Assembly (NCBI GenBank): GCA_947478925.1
Contig: CANJXY010000008.1
Span: 1-41,616, forward strand
DNA length: 41,616 nucleotides
Direction of reading: 5' to 3'
Source of the DNA: Hyphomonadaceae bacterium
GTDB taxonomy: Bacteria > Pseudomonadota > Alphaproteobacteria > Caulobacterales > Hyphomonadaceae
Both the position numbers and the translations under genes were made by a program. The notes beneath the pieces are model-generated. The model was not told the DNA's origin. It searched no databases and worked only from the letters and a program-made list of their open reading frames with translations. This document shows, piece after piece, positions 8,366 through 17,469 of this stretch; position 1 is the stretch's first letter; each line of letters begins with the position of its first letter.

Positions 8366-9238
8366 TCAAGCAGGTTTGCCAATCCTGTCCTGTGTCCTGG
8401 TGTCAAAATCCGAAGCGTCATGTCGTTCGAACAGCTGGCTAGCCGGAGCGCCGAACGTACGGTTCACCATCCGTCCGCGCTTCACGGCCGTCCGGTCGGC
8501 AATCTGATCCGTCCAGCGAATGACGTTCTTGTATTCATGCACCGACAGAAACTCGGCCGCCTCGTAGAGGACACCCTTCACCATCGCGCCGTACCAGGGC
8601 CACACCGACATGTCGGCAATCGTATATTCGCTACCCGCCAGATACTCCGTCTCCGCGAGTCTGCGGTCCAGTACGTCCAGCTGCCGCTTCACTTCCATCG
8701 CGTAGCGGTCGATCGGATATTCCAGCTTCATCGGCGCATACGCATAGAAATGCCCGAACCCCCCGCCGAGAAACGGCGCCGCGCCCATCTGCCAGAACAG
8801 CCAGTTCAGTGTCTCCGTCCGCGTCGCACGCTCCGTCGGCAGGAAAGCGCCGAACTTCTCCGCGAGATACATCAGGATCGATCCGGACTCGAACACACGG
8901 ACCGGTTTCGGCTCGCTGTGATCCACCATTACCGGGATCTTTGAGTTCGGGTTTATGTCCACATACCCGCTCGAGAACTGTTCACCCTTCCCGATATTGA
9001 TAAGCCACGCATCGTACTCGGCGCCTGCGTGACCCAGCGCCAGCAGCTCCTCCAGCAAGATCGTCACCTTCACGCCGTTCGGTGTGCCGAGCGAGTAGAG
9101 CTGGATCGGATGCTTCCCGACCTGCAGCTCCTTGTCATGGGTTGGCCCAGCGATCGGCCGATTGATGCTGGCGAAGCGCCCCCCGCTCTCCTTGTTCCAG
9201 GTCCAGACCTTCGGCGGGGTGTAGACGTCGTCGCTCAT
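8366..9238 (-). CDS. yghU: glutathione-dependent disulfide-bond oxidoreductase (YghU-type GST)
   Basis: This is a 290-residue protein from ATG 9238. It matches E. coli YghU nearly end to end: PPKVWTWNKESGG, INRPIAGPTH, QLYSLGTPNGVKVTILLEEL, NPNSKIPVMVDH, VFESGSILMYLAEKFG, LGGGFGHFY and VNRTFGAP. It has an N-terminal thioredoxin-like half (about 40-130) and an all-helical C-terminal half. YghU/Nu-class enzymes bind two glutathione molecules and show disulfide-bond reductase activity. There is no signal peptide, so it is cytoplasmic. It is monocistronic: about 60 bases separate it from plsC and 175 from the divergent cupin gene. Its context with two peroxidases and an Atm1-type exporter is compatible with thiol homeostasis. 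Confidence 0.93.
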   Translation of the reverse strand: MSDDVYTPPKVWTWNKESGGRFASINRPIAGPTHDKELQVGKHPIQLYSLGTPNGVKVTILLEELLALGHAGAEYDAWLINIGKGEQFSSGYVDINPNSKIPVMVDHSEPKPVRVFESGSILMYLAEKFGAFLPTERATRTETLNWLFWQMGAAPFLGGGFGHFYAYAPMKLEYPIDRYAMEVKRQLDVLDRRLAETEYLAGSEYTIADMSVWPWYGAMVKGVLYEAAEFLSVHEYKNVIRWTDQIADRTAVKRGRMVNRTFGAPASQLFERHDASDFDTRTQDRIGKPA

Positions 9239-9413
9239 GTGCGTGAGATCCTTCGTGAGGTTCGGCCCCCAGATGTGCGGCCCGTCGCGTCGCGTTACAA
9301 GGTCGAATTTTCGAGGCCTTCGACCGCACCGATGAGTAGCCCTACTCAGTTCATCCAGCCCAACTGACACAGCGCCCAACACACGATAGACTCACCTCAA
9401 ACAAGGGGTTTTC

Positions 9414-9848
9414 ATGCGCCTGTCCATCATTGCTCTCGCTGCGTCAGCCGTTGGCTGCGCACATCTCCCAACAGCGAACACGGCCTGGACAGAGGGCGTG
9501 ACGTTCACTTCCATGGGGCCTGGAACCGGGGCATTTTCCGCACTGATCGACGGCGCCACGTCTGCCCCCGCGCCCTACACGATCCGCGTTCACATGACGA
9601 AGGGTGGAAAGATCATGCCGCACTCCCACCCCGATCCGCGTGTGATCACGGTGGTGGATGGCGAGCTCTGCTACGGTTTTGGCGACGTGTTCGATCCCGA
9701 CAGATGCACGCTCTATCCCGAAGGGAGCTATTTCGTCGTACCCGCGAACGCCTCGCACTTCGGTTACGGAAAGACAGGCGACGCGGTCTACCAGGAATCC
9801 GGCGTCGGCCCGTCTGCTTTCAACCCTGTGAAGTCGCCCGCGCCGTAG
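9414..9848 (+). CDS. cupin-domain lipoprotein
   Basis: This is a 144-residue protein from ATG 9414, preceded by AAGGGG. The signal sequence ends with a good lipobox (SAVGC, Cys15), so the mature protein is probably anchored in the envelope. A single small cupin follows. Motif 1 is visible as HSHPDPRVITVVDGEL (candidate metal ligands in HSHP), and motif 2 lies around GSYFVVPANASHFGYG with a His ligand. Bacterial relatives are often uncharacterised. Substrate and metal are unknown. Its 3' end is 21 bases from the convergent ABC transporter stop. Confidence 0.8.
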   Translation: MRLSIIALAASAVGCAHLPTANTAWTEGVTFTSMGPGTGAFSALIDGATSAPAPYTIRVHMTKGGKIMPHSHPDPRVITVVDGELCYGFGDVFDPDRCTLYPEGSYFVVPANASHFGYGKTGDAVYQESGVGPSAFNPVKSPAP

Positions 9849-9869
9849 GATTGCCCTGCGGCGCTAACG

Positions 9870-11726
9870 CTAGGCCACCCGCACCGCTTCCGCCGCCGCC
9901 GCGTCCGCATCTTCATGCGCCCGCGACTGCCGGCTCCACAGATCCGCGTACAGCCCAGCGCGATCCAACAGCTCGCGATGCGTTCCGCGTTCCACGATCT
10001 TGCCTTCGTCCAGCACGATGATCTCGTCTGCGCCTGCAACGGTCGATAGCCTGTGCGCCACCATCAGCGTGGTGCGTCCCTTGGCTGCTTCTTCCAGCGC
10101 GCCCTGGACGTCCTGCTCGGTTGCTGAATCCAGCGCGCTCGTCGCCTCGTCCAGAACCAGGATCGCCGGATTCTTCAGGATCGCCCGCGCAATCCCCACG
10201 CGCTGCCGCTCGCCGCCCGACAGCTTCACGCCACGCTCGCCTACGCGCGTCTCCCAGCCTTTGGGCAAGCGATCGATGAACTCCAGCAGCTGCGCCCGTT
10301 GCGCCGCTTCGCGCAACTCGGCATCGGTTGCGCCCGGCTGGCCATAGAGCAGGTTCTCCTTCATCGAGGCATTGAACAGCACCACTTCCTGCGGCACCAG
10401 CCCGATGGCCTCGCGTAGGCTCTCCTGCTTCAACCCGCGCACGTCCTGCCCATCGATGAGGACGCTCCCGCCCTTGGTATCGTAGAACCGGAACAGCAGC
10501 TTTAGTAACGTCGACTTGCCAGAGCCCGACGGCCCGACCACCGCTAGCTTGGATCCCGCCGGCACGATAAAGCTGACATGATCGATTCCCGCCGCGCGCG
10601 CATCGTGCGTAAACGAGACATCCTCGAACCGCACTTCGCCGCCCTTCACCATCAACGGTTTGGCATCCGGCGCGTCCGATACTTCGGCCTTCATGTTCAT
10701 GAGACCATAAAGCTTCTCGAGATCGATCGCGCCCTGTTTGATCTCGCGGAACGCAAAACCAAGGATCGACAGTGGTCGGTAGAGATTGCTCATGATCAGC
10801 ACCACCGCTGCCATGTCGCCCGCCTGAACTGTCCCGTTGAACGTCGCCGTCGCCGTGATCACCGCAACGCCGGTCAAACCCAGCGCCATGATGATATCCT
10901 GTCCGGCGTTCAGCAACGCCAGCGACCGTGTCACCTCCACCATGCTCTTGTTGTAAGTCCGCATCGCGCTGTCATAGCGCTGTGTCTCGCGCGTCTCCGC
11001 AGCGAACGCCTTCACGGTCTCGAAATTGGTCAGACTATCGACCGCCAGCGCGCGCAACTCGGTATCCGCCGCGTTCAGCTTGCGCCGCTGCTCGGTCCGC
11101 CAGTTGGTCAGCACCGCAGTGAACACCGCATAGAGCGCGACCGTCACAACCGCGATCACCGCCGCGATCCAGCTATACCGCGTCGTCAGCACGAACGCCG
11201 CCAGCGCCAGCTCAATCAGCGTCGGTCCTATGTTGAACGCCAAAAAGCGGATCAGGTAATCCAGCGCCGCCACGCCCCGATCGATGATCCGGTTCAGCGC
11301 CCCGGTCCGCCGCGTCTGGTGAAACGCCAGCGACAGGCCCTGCGCGTGTCCGTACGCCTCCACAGCGATCAGCCGCTGCGCGTCCTGACTGACCGGCGCA
11401 AAAAGCGCATCGCGCAGATAGGGAAGGTTTGACGACAGGATCCGGGCGCCCGTCCACCATGCGATCAGCATGATGACTGCCGCCATCGTGGCGTCCGGCC
11501 CGCTCATCCGGTTGATGGCGTCCCCAAAGAACACCGGAGCGTAAACCGCGAATACCTTGCTCGCCAGCGTCAGCACTAAGGCTGCAACCATCACCAGCCG
11601 CCACCGCTTCAGCTCCGGCCGCGCCATGATCCGGCCGATCCGCGCCAGCGATATGCCCAGCCCTGCATCCCCCGTCTCCAGACCATCGACGTCGGAGGGG
11701 GATTTCGCGTGCGGATGCATGGCCAT
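9870..11726 (-). CDS. ABC transporter, Atm1/HMT1-type (fused permease and ATPase)
   Basis: This is a 618-residue half-transporter. Six membrane helices lie in about residues 40-330. The nucleotide-binding domain has Walker A GPSGSGKST (398-406, Lys404), signature LSGGERQR, Walker B ILVLDEATSALD and the H-loop AHRLST. The segment HQTRRTGALNRIIDRG in the membrane half matches the glutathione-interacting region of Atm1-type exporters, which move glutathione conjugates or polysulfides and protect against heavy metals. Homodimer formation is expected. The start is ATG 11726; ATG 11720 is also possible and neither has a strong ribosome-binding site. Other type IV half-transporters share the ATPase motifs, so the Atm1 call rests on the membrane domain. 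Confidence 0.88.
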   Translation of the reverse strand: MAMHPHAKSPSDVDGLETGDAGLGISLARIGRIMARPELKRWRLVMVAALVLTLASKVFAVYAPVFFGDAINRMSGPDATMAAVIMLIAWWTGARILSSNLPYLRDALFAPVSQDAQRLIAVEAYGHAQGLSLAFHQTRRTGALNRIIDRGVAALDYLIRFLAFNIGPTLIELALAAFVLTTRYSWIAAVIAVVTVALYAVFTAVLTNWRTEQRRKLNAADTELRALAVDSLTNFETVKAFAAETRETQRYDSAMRTYNKSMVEVTRSLALLNAGQDIIMALGLTGVAVITATATFNGTVQAGDMAAVVLIMSNLYRPLSILGFAFREIKQGAIDLEKLYGLMNMKAEVSDAPDAKPLMVKGGEVRFEDVSFTHDARAAGIDHVSFIVPAGSKLAVVGPSGSGKSTLLKLLFRFYDTKGGSVLIDGQDVRGLKQESLREAIGLVPQEVVLFNASMKENLLYGQPGATDAELREAAQRAQLLEFIDRLPKGWETRVGERGVKLSGGERQRVGIARAILKNPAILVLDEATSALDSATEQDVQGALEEAAKGRTTLMVAHRLSTVAGADEIIVLDEGKIVERGTHRELLDRAGLYADLWSRQSRAHEDADAAAAEAVRVA

Positions 11727-11873
11727 GCCGGGCTATGTAGGTCCGCAAGCGGGGAAACGCCAGAGTTCCCCCGAAAACGCAACGAACTCTGCCCTGTGGA
11801 CAACCCGACCGCGCGAACTGCTTTGCGCTGGGTCCGAACCATCGCATCTATGAAGCAGAAAAAGAGGACAAAA

Positions 11874-12431
11874 ATGCCCGGAATCAAATCCGTCACGGTC
11901 TACTGCGGCTCCGCTCCTGGATCCGACCCCAGCTATATCAAGCTCGCCCAACGGCTCGGCACGGCGATCGCCAGCCGTGGCTGGCGCACCGTCTATGGCG
12001 GCGGCGATGTCGGCTTGATGGGTGCAGTCGCCACGTCCGCGCGCAATGCCGGTGGCAAGGTCCTTGGCGTGATGCCCCACTTCTTGCGCGACCTCGAAGG
12101 CGTGCTCGACGGAATCGAGAACCGCTACACGGACAACATGCACCAGCGGAAACAGGCGCTCCTCGATGAAGCCGACGGCCTTATCGTCCTCCCCGGTGGC
12201 ATCGGCACGCTGGAGGAGGCTGTCGAGACGCTCAGCTGGGCCAAGCTCTCCCTGCATCGCAAGCCGATGGCGTTCCTGTCGGAGAACAATTACTGGCAGC
12301 CCTACTTCAAGCTGGTCGACCATATGATCGAAGGTGGCTTCCTGCCGGCGAGCTTCCTGCAGCTGATGGCAGACACCAACAGCCCCGAAGCTGCCCTCGA
12401 TGCGCTACATGAACGGGCCGTGGTAATCTAG
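11874..12431 (+). CDS. LOG family protein (TIGR00730), nucleotide 5'-monophosphate phosphoribohydrolase
   Basis: This is a 185-residue Rossmann-like protein. I chose ATG 11874 because AGAGGA sits about six bases upstream; ATG 11850 in the same frame lacks this. Family motifs are present: YGGGDVGLMG (41-50), the MHQRK segment (Arg92) and PGGIGTLEE (107-115, Glu115). Characterised LOG enzymes cleave nucleoside monophosphates, including cytokinin ribotides, into base and ribose 5-phosphate; bacterial members often act in purine turnover. There is no signal peptide. It is divergent from the ABC transporter, with about 150 bp between starts. Confidence 0.9.
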   Translation: MPGIKSVTVYCGSAPGSDPSYIKLAQRLGTAIASRGWRTVYGGGDVGLMGAVATSARNAGGKVLGVMPHFLRDLEGVLDGIENRYTDNMHQRKQALLDEADGLIVLPGGIGTLEEAVETLSWAKLSLHRKPMAFLSENNYWQPYFKLVDHMIEGGFLPASFLQLMADTNSPEAALDALHERAVVI

Positions 12432-12535
12432 CCACGCTCGCCGTCCCGGAGGCCACATGGCGGCTTGCGGGGTCATGTCTCGGGAACGTGTTCCGGACCG
12501 CCCAAAAGCCGCAGCCCGCGGGAAACCAGCCCATA

Positions 12536-12564
12536 TTGCCGCCGCGCCCACACCCCTCTAGTTT
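12536..12564 (+). promoter_or_regulatory. putative sigma70-type promoter of the PQQ dehydrogenase
   Basis: TTGCCG (12536-12541) and TAGTTT (12559-12564) are separated by 17 bases, a sigma70-like pair. A start site near 12571 would leave a leader of about 80 bases before the ATG at 12651. No activator site was identified. Confidence 0.35.
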
Positions 12565-12650
12565 GTGCCCAGGCGGAATGCGGGGGAGAGACGCGCAGCC
12601 GCTTGAACAACGATAAAGGGCCGAAAAGGCCTTCGAGGGAGAGTAAGGAC

Positions 12651-14825
12651 ATGCGCGCCTATCTGATGACGCTGGCAGCGGCCGCGTCTGCCCTGACGCT
12701 GGGCCTTGTAGCTTGCAGCAACAACCCGCCGACCTCGACCGAACCCGCGCAGGCCGCGAACGCGCTTGGCGCCGCCGCTGTGACCCAGGAACGCCTGCTC
12801 AAGGCTGACAGCGAGCCCGGCTCCTGGCTGGCTGTCGGCGGCACATATGACGAGCAACGTTTCAGCAAGCTTGAAGCGCTCAACGAAACGAACGTCGCGA
12901 ACCTCGGCCTCGCCTGGTATTCCGACATCGACACAGAACGTGGCCAGGAATCTACGCCCGTCGTCGTCGATGGTGTGATGTACCTCACCACCGCCTGGAG
13001 CATGGTGAAGGCCTACGATATCAAGACGGGTGGCAAACTGTGGGAATACGATCCCAAGGTGAACCGCGACAAGGGAAGCGACGCCTGCTGTGACGTCGTC
13101 AACCGCGGCGTCGCGGCCTGGAATGGCAAAATCATTTTCGGATCGCTCGATGGTCGTCTGATTTCGCTAGACGGCAAGACGGGTAAGGAAGTCTGGTCGG
13201 TGAAGACCGTGCCGGAAGGCACGCACCACACCATCACCGGCGCGCCCCGCATTGCGAACGGCAAAATCTTCATCGGCAATGGCGGCGCCGAATACGACAT
13301 TCGCGGCAACATCGCAGCGTTCGATGCCGAAACCGGCAAGAAGCTGTGGAACTGGTTTGCCGTGCCGGGTGATCCCTCCAAGCCCTACGAGCAACCCGAA
13401 CTTGTCGAAGCCGCGAAGACGTGGAAGGGCGACCAGTACTGGAAGCTCGGCGGCGGCGCGACGATCTGGGACACGATCGTCTACGACCCCAAGACCAACC
13501 TCGTCTTTTTCGGCACCGGCAACGGCCTGTCGTGGGCGCAGGAAGCGCGCAGCCCCGGCGGCGGCGACAACCTCTACGTCTCTTCCATCGTCGCGCTCGA
13601 CGCCGACACCGGCAAATACGCCTGGCACTATCAGGAAACGCCCGGCGACGAATGGGATTACGACAACACCAATCCCCTCATGATCGCTGACCTGCCCATG
13701 AAGGATGGCAAGAAGCATGTCGTGATGCAGGCTTCGAAAAACGGCTTCTACTACATTCTCGATGCCAAGTCCGGCAAACTCCTGTCCGCCGAGAAGTACG
13801 TTCCCGAGACCAACTGGGCCACACACATTGACATGGCGACGGGCCGCCCGGTCGAAAATCCCGACGCACGCTACTCCAAGAGCGGCAAGCCGGTCATCAT
13901 CTGGCCGGCAGCGCTTGGCATGCACAACTGGCATCCGATGGCCTACAGCCCGGAGACTGGCTACGTGTATATCCCCGTCACGGTCTCCAACGCCGCCTAC
14001 GACGCTCTGGACAATTTTGTCTACAACCCGAATGGCTGGAACACCGGCACCGACTTCGCCGGCGGCGCCTCACTCTACACCAAGCCCGGCGCCCCGCCGC
14101 GCGGCAATGTCACCAGCTACATCCTCGCGTGGGATCCGGTGAAAGCGAAGGAAGTCTGGCGCATCCCCAACAAGGAATACGGCGCCTCGGGACTGCTCGC
14201 GACCTCGGGCAACCTTATCTTCTCCGGCAACCACAATGGCGAGTTCGCCGCGTACGACAGCCGCACCGGCAAGGAACTCTGGACCGCACCGACACAGGCG
14301 CGCGTCGTCGCCGCCCCCTCGACCTACATGGTCGACGGCCAGCAGCAGGTCGCCATCCTTGTTGGCGCGCGCGGCCTGCCCCCGGGCCAGACCCGCACCG
14401 TCGGGGTCAGCGCCAACAACTCCCGCATACTCGTCTTCCGTCCGGGCGGCTCAGCGATGTTGCCGACCGCACTCGTCGCTGCCGCCACGCCCTCGGGCAA
14501 GGTGACGATCAGCCCGCCGCTGCAGACCGCGAACAATGAAACCGTCGCCGCCGGTGAGCAGGCGTTCGCGGCCAACTGCGCTGTCTGCCATGGCGTCACG
14601 GCTGTTCCGGGCGCTGGCGCCACGGCGCCTGATCTACGCTACAGCTCGCTCCTCCCGTTCAAGGCGCAGTTCAACGGTCCGGTCCGGGCAGGCGAACGCG
14701 CCACGCGCGGCATGCCCGGGTTCGGCAACATGCTGAACGAGGAAACCACGGACGCGATCCTCGCCTACATCATCAAGCGCGCCAACGACGAGAAAGCCTT
14801 GCAAGAGGCTGCCGCGAAGCAGTAG
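12651..14825 (+). CDS. PQQ-dependent quinohaemoprotein dehydrogenase, lipoprotein
   Basis: This is a 724-residue protein from ATG 12651 (AAGGAC just upstream). The N-terminus is a lipoprotein signal with lipobox LVAC (Cys22) and Ser at +2, suggesting outer-membrane anchoring. Residues of about 45-600 form a PQQ beta-propeller. Visible signs are the vicinal Cys146-Cys147 that forms the disulfide over PQQ in this family, GDEWDY with the candidate catalytic Asp336, and repeated GK.LW blade motifs. The C-terminal cytochrome c domain has CAVCH (643-647) and a likely axial Met688 (RGMPGFG). The fusion fits alcohol dehydrogenase-like quinohaemoproteins that pass electrons to the respiratory chain. 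The substrate is not readable and no PQQ synthesis genes are in the window. Confidence 0.9.
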   Translation: MRAYLMTLAAAASALTLGLVACSNNPPTSTEPAQAANALGAAAVTQERLLKADSEPGSWLAVGGTYDEQRFSKLEALNETNVANLGLAWYSDIDTERGQESTPVVVDGVMYLTTAWSMVKAYDIKTGGKLWEYDPKVNRDKGSDACCDVVNRGVAAWNGKIIFGSLDGRLISLDGKTGKEVWSVKTVPEGTHHTITGAPRIANGKIFIGNGGAEYDIRGNIAAFDAETGKKLWNWFAVPGDPSKPYEQPELVEAAKTWKGDQYWKLGGGATIWDTIVYDPKTNLVFFGTGNGLSWAQEARSPGGGDNLYVSSIVALDADTGKYAWHYQETPGDEWDYDNTNPLMIADLPMKDGKKHVVMQASKNGFYYILDAKSGKLLSAEKYVPETNWATHIDMATGRPVENPDARYSKSGKPVIIWPAALGMHNWHPMAYSPETGYVYIPVTVSNAAYDALDNFVYNPNGWNTGTDFAGGASLYTKPGAPPRGNVTSYILAWDPVKAKEVWRIPNKEYGASGLLATSGNLIFSGNHNGEFAAYDSRTGKELWTAPTQARVVAAPSTYMVDGQQQVAILVGARGLPPGQTRTVGVSANNSRILVFRPGGSAMLPTALVAAATPSGKVTISPPLQTANNETVAAGEQAFAANCAVCHGVTAVPGAGATAPDLRYSSLLPFKAQFNGPVRAGERATRGMPGFGNMLNEETTDAILAYIIKRANDEKALQEAAAKQ

Positions 14826-14846
14826 GCAATACCGCAGACAGACATC

Positions 14847-14878
14847 ACGCCTCCGGCCATGGGTCGGAGGCGTTTTTG
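14847..14878 (+). terminator. rho-independent terminator after the PQQ dehydrogenase
   Basis: A perfect 9-bp stem (ACGCCTCCG at 14847-14855 and CGGAGGCGT at 14865-14873) with a nine-base loop is followed by a T-rich run. It lies 21 bases after the dehydrogenase stop codon. Confidence 0.9.
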
Positions 14879-15377
14879 TTGGCGCGCCACGCTTAGAATT
14901 GCACCGCATTTTGTCGAAAAGCCCCCGCGCAGTTTCAGGGGAAATTCGGACAACCTCCGCCACGATCTCAAAGACTAGCGCGAAAAATTTGGCGGATTGG
15001 AATGCCCCAAGTTTCACGGGCACCGGGTGCACCCAACACTCATGCCCATGGCACCCCGCACGAACCGTATCATACGGACGAACAAACCCGTCGCCTCTGC
15101 AGCTCTGGCTGCAGGCTGTGCAGATGCTGTCCACCGAACTGCTGCAGCGCGCTGTCTCAACCTGCAGGATGATCTGCGCACACTTCCGACGTGATTAGGG
15201 TGCGGTGGCAGTGAGTGAAGGTCTGCCCGACAGGACGAGCAGCATCCAACTCTGGAGACCTGATCAAGCCGCAACAACCGGCATCTCCCCTGGAAGCGGC
15301 CTCTTGGCCGTGTTCCCCGCGGAGGTAAGCAACGCGCCCTCGCGCGCCCCACCCAAACCCGCTAGCATCGCGCGCAC
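14879..15377. other. intergenic region of about 500 bp with several palindromes
   Basis: No convincing gene was found between the terminator and recG. Short open frames here have poor third-position GC bias. The stretch contains a perfect 10-bp palindrome GGGTGCACCC (15025-15034), an inverted repeat CCGTAT-C-ATACGG (15065-15077), a strong hairpin (arms CTGCAGC and GCTGCAG around TCTG, 15097-15114) and four CTGCAG sites between 15097 and 15167. It may hold the recG promoter or an unrecognised small RNA. I saw no SRP RNA, tmRNA or RNase P core. Confidence 0.5.
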
Positions 15378-17453
15378 ATGCGCGACCCGGTCACCTTTCC
15401 CTTTTACAACGATCTCTCGAGCCTCCCCGGCGTCGGCCCGAAACTGCGTCCGGTGCTGGCGCGCCTGATCGACGGCGAAACCTGGCTCGACCTTCTGTTT
15501 CATCTGCCGACCAGCTGGATCGACCGCCGCAACCGCAACACTATCGACGAAGTCCAGATCGGCGAAATCGCTACCGTCACGGGCACGGTCGACAAGGTCG
15601 AACATGCCCGACTGAAACTTCCCGCTCGCGTCAGAATCAGTGACGAAACCGGCTTCATCACACTGACCTATTTCCATGCCAATCGTCAGTGGCTCGAAAA
15701 GACGTTCGAGATCGGCAAGACAATCATCGCCTCCGGCAAGGTTGGCGATTATCAGGGCGGACGGCAGATCGTACATCCCGATCACGTCGCCGATCCCGAG
15801 AAAGACGACGAACTCCCTGAGGTCGAACCGGTCTACCCGATGACCGCCAATCTCACGCCGCGGCAGATGCGCAAGTTCATGGCCGTAGCCCTCGATGGCA
15901 TTCCCGATCTCGATGAGTGGATCGATCCGCACCTGATGAGGCGCAATGGCTGGCCGACGTTCAAGCAGGCGCTCATTCGCCTGCACCAGCCGAAAGTCTA
16001 CGACCTCGACAGCTTCGTCGTCGCCCGCCAGCGCCTCGCTTATGACGAAGCCCTCGCTCGCGAAATGGCGATGGGGCAGGCTCGCCTCGCCCGCGAACGT
16101 CGCCACTCCCGCGCAATCCCACGCGCCGTCGGCGTCGAAAAAACATTGGTCGATGCCCTTCCGTTCAAGCCCACCCGCGCCCAGATGGATGCCTACAAGG
16201 ACGTCGCAACGGACATGGGCCGTCCCATTCCGATGCGGCGCATGATCCAGGGCGATGTCGGCTCCGGCAAGACATTGGTCGCCGCCCTTGCAGCAGCCCT
16301 GGTCGCAGCCGATGGCGGCGTCACCGCTTTCATGTCGCCAACCGAAGTGCTCGCCCGCCAGCAAGCCGAAGCCATCGGTCGCTTCCTCGCCCCGCTCGGC
16401 ATTCGCGTCGCGGCCCTCACAGGACGCGACAAGGGCGCAGGCCGGGAAGACATCCTCGACAGCGTCCGTTCGGGCAAAGTCCAAGTCCTCTCCGGCACCC
16501 AGGCGCTCTATCAGTCTGACGTTGATCTGCCCGATCTCTCGCTCGTCGTCATCGACGAACAGCACCGCTTCGGCGTCGCCGACCGCCTGAAACTTACCGC
16601 CAAAGGTGTTTCTCCCCACATGCTCGTCATGAGCGCGACCCCGATCCCGCGTACAATGGCGCTCGCTGTTCACGGCGATCTCGACATCTCGGTCATCCGG
16701 GAAAAGCCTGCCAACCGGCAGGAAGTGGTGACTGCCGCCGTCCCCGACACCCGCATAAATGACGTCATAGCTGCGGTCGCGCGCGCCGTCGAACGCGGCG
16801 AGCGCGCTTTCTGGGTCTGCCCTGCGGTCGATAGCGAAGACGCCGGCGATGCTTCGGCAATTGCGCGCCGCGATGTCCTGTCAAACTATGTGAACGCACC
16901 AGTCGAACTGGTTCACGGGCGCATGCCGCCAGCTGATCGCGACGCGGCGCTCGAAAAACTCCGCAGCGGCGAAGCTCCCGTCCTCGTGGCGACAACCGTC
17001 ATCGAAGTCGGCGTCGACGTTCCTGAAGCCACCATCATGGTGATCGAACACGCAGAGCGCTTTGGCCTCGCACAGCTTCACCAGTTGCGCGGCCGCGTTG
17101 GCCGTGGCGAGAAGGCGTCCAGCTGTCTTTTGCTCTACCAGGCTCCGCTCACCGAGAACGGCAAGGAACGCCTCGACACGCTCCGCAAGACCACTGACGG
17201 GTTCGAGATAGCGGAAGCCGATTTCCGCCTGCGGGGTCCAGGTGACATTCTTGGCTTGCGCCAGTCAGGCGCGGCTGATTTCCGTGTGCTCGACATCACG
17301 CAGGACGCCAACCTCATTGAAACTGCGCGTACCGACGCCAAGTCCATCCTGATGGCGGACCCGACGCTGCAGGGCCCGCGCGGCGTCGCTGTCCGTCGGG
17401 CCCGCGATCTCTTCGCGCCCCGTATCGCAGAACTGGTGGCGGAAAGCGACTGA
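15378..17453 (+). CDS. recG: ATP-dependent DNA helicase RecG
   Basis: This is a 691-residue protein from ATG 15378. RecG is a superfamily 2 translocase that remodels stalled replication forks and branches Holliday junctions. The N-terminal wedge/OB domain (about 1-200) includes LPGVGPKL and the region around VTGTVDKVEHAR. The helicase core has Walker A GDVGSGKT (292-299), the DEQH box (393-396), MSATPIPRTMAL (motif III) and QLRGRVGRG (motif VI). The C-terminal FRLRGPGDILGLRQSG segment is diagnostic of RecG. Length matches the family. A 16-base gap with a GGGGAG ribosome-binding site separates it from the following hydrolase, so co-transcription is likely. Confidence 0.97.
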   Translation: MRDPVTFPFYNDLSSLPGVGPKLRPVLARLIDGETWLDLLFHLPTSWIDRRNRNTIDEVQIGEIATVTGTVDKVEHARLKLPARVRISDETGFITLTYFHANRQWLEKTFEIGKTIIASGKVGDYQGGRQIVHPDHVADPEKDDELPEVEPVYPMTANLTPRQMRKFMAVALDGIPDLDEWIDPHLMRRNGWPTFKQALIRLHQPKVYDLDSFVVARQRLAYDEALAREMAMGQARLARERRHSRAIPRAVGVEKTLVDALPFKPTRAQMDAYKDVATDMGRPIPMRRMIQGDVGSGKTLVAALAAALVAADGGVTAFMSPTEVLARQQAEAIGRFLAPLGIRVAALTGRDKGAGREDILDSVRSGKVQVLSGTQALYQSDVDLPDLSLVVIDEQHRFGVADRLKLTAKGVSPHMLVMSATPIPRTMALAVHGDLDISVIREKPANRQEVVTAAVPDTRINDVIAAVARAVERGERAFWVCPAVDSEDAGDASAIARRDVLSNYVNAPVELVHGRMPPADRDAALEKLRSGEAPVLVATTVIEVGVDVPEATIMVIEHAERFGLAQLHQLRGRVGRGEKASSCLLLYQAPLTENGKERLDTLRKTTDGFEIAEADFRLRGPGDILGLRQSGAADFRVLDITQDANLIETARTDAKSILMADPTLQGPRGVAVRRARDLFAPRIAELVAESD

Positions 17454-17469
17454 CGGGGAGATAGCCTGA

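Noticed and set aside
12483-12494. Inverted repeat GGAAC-GT-GTTCC upstream of the PQQ dehydrogenase
   Set aside because: Five-base arms with a mismatch just outside are expected by chance in this composition.
14997-15194. Possible 65-residue gene upstream of recG
   Set aside because: Third-position GC is only about 60 %, well below the neighbours, there is no ribosome-binding site and no recognisable family.
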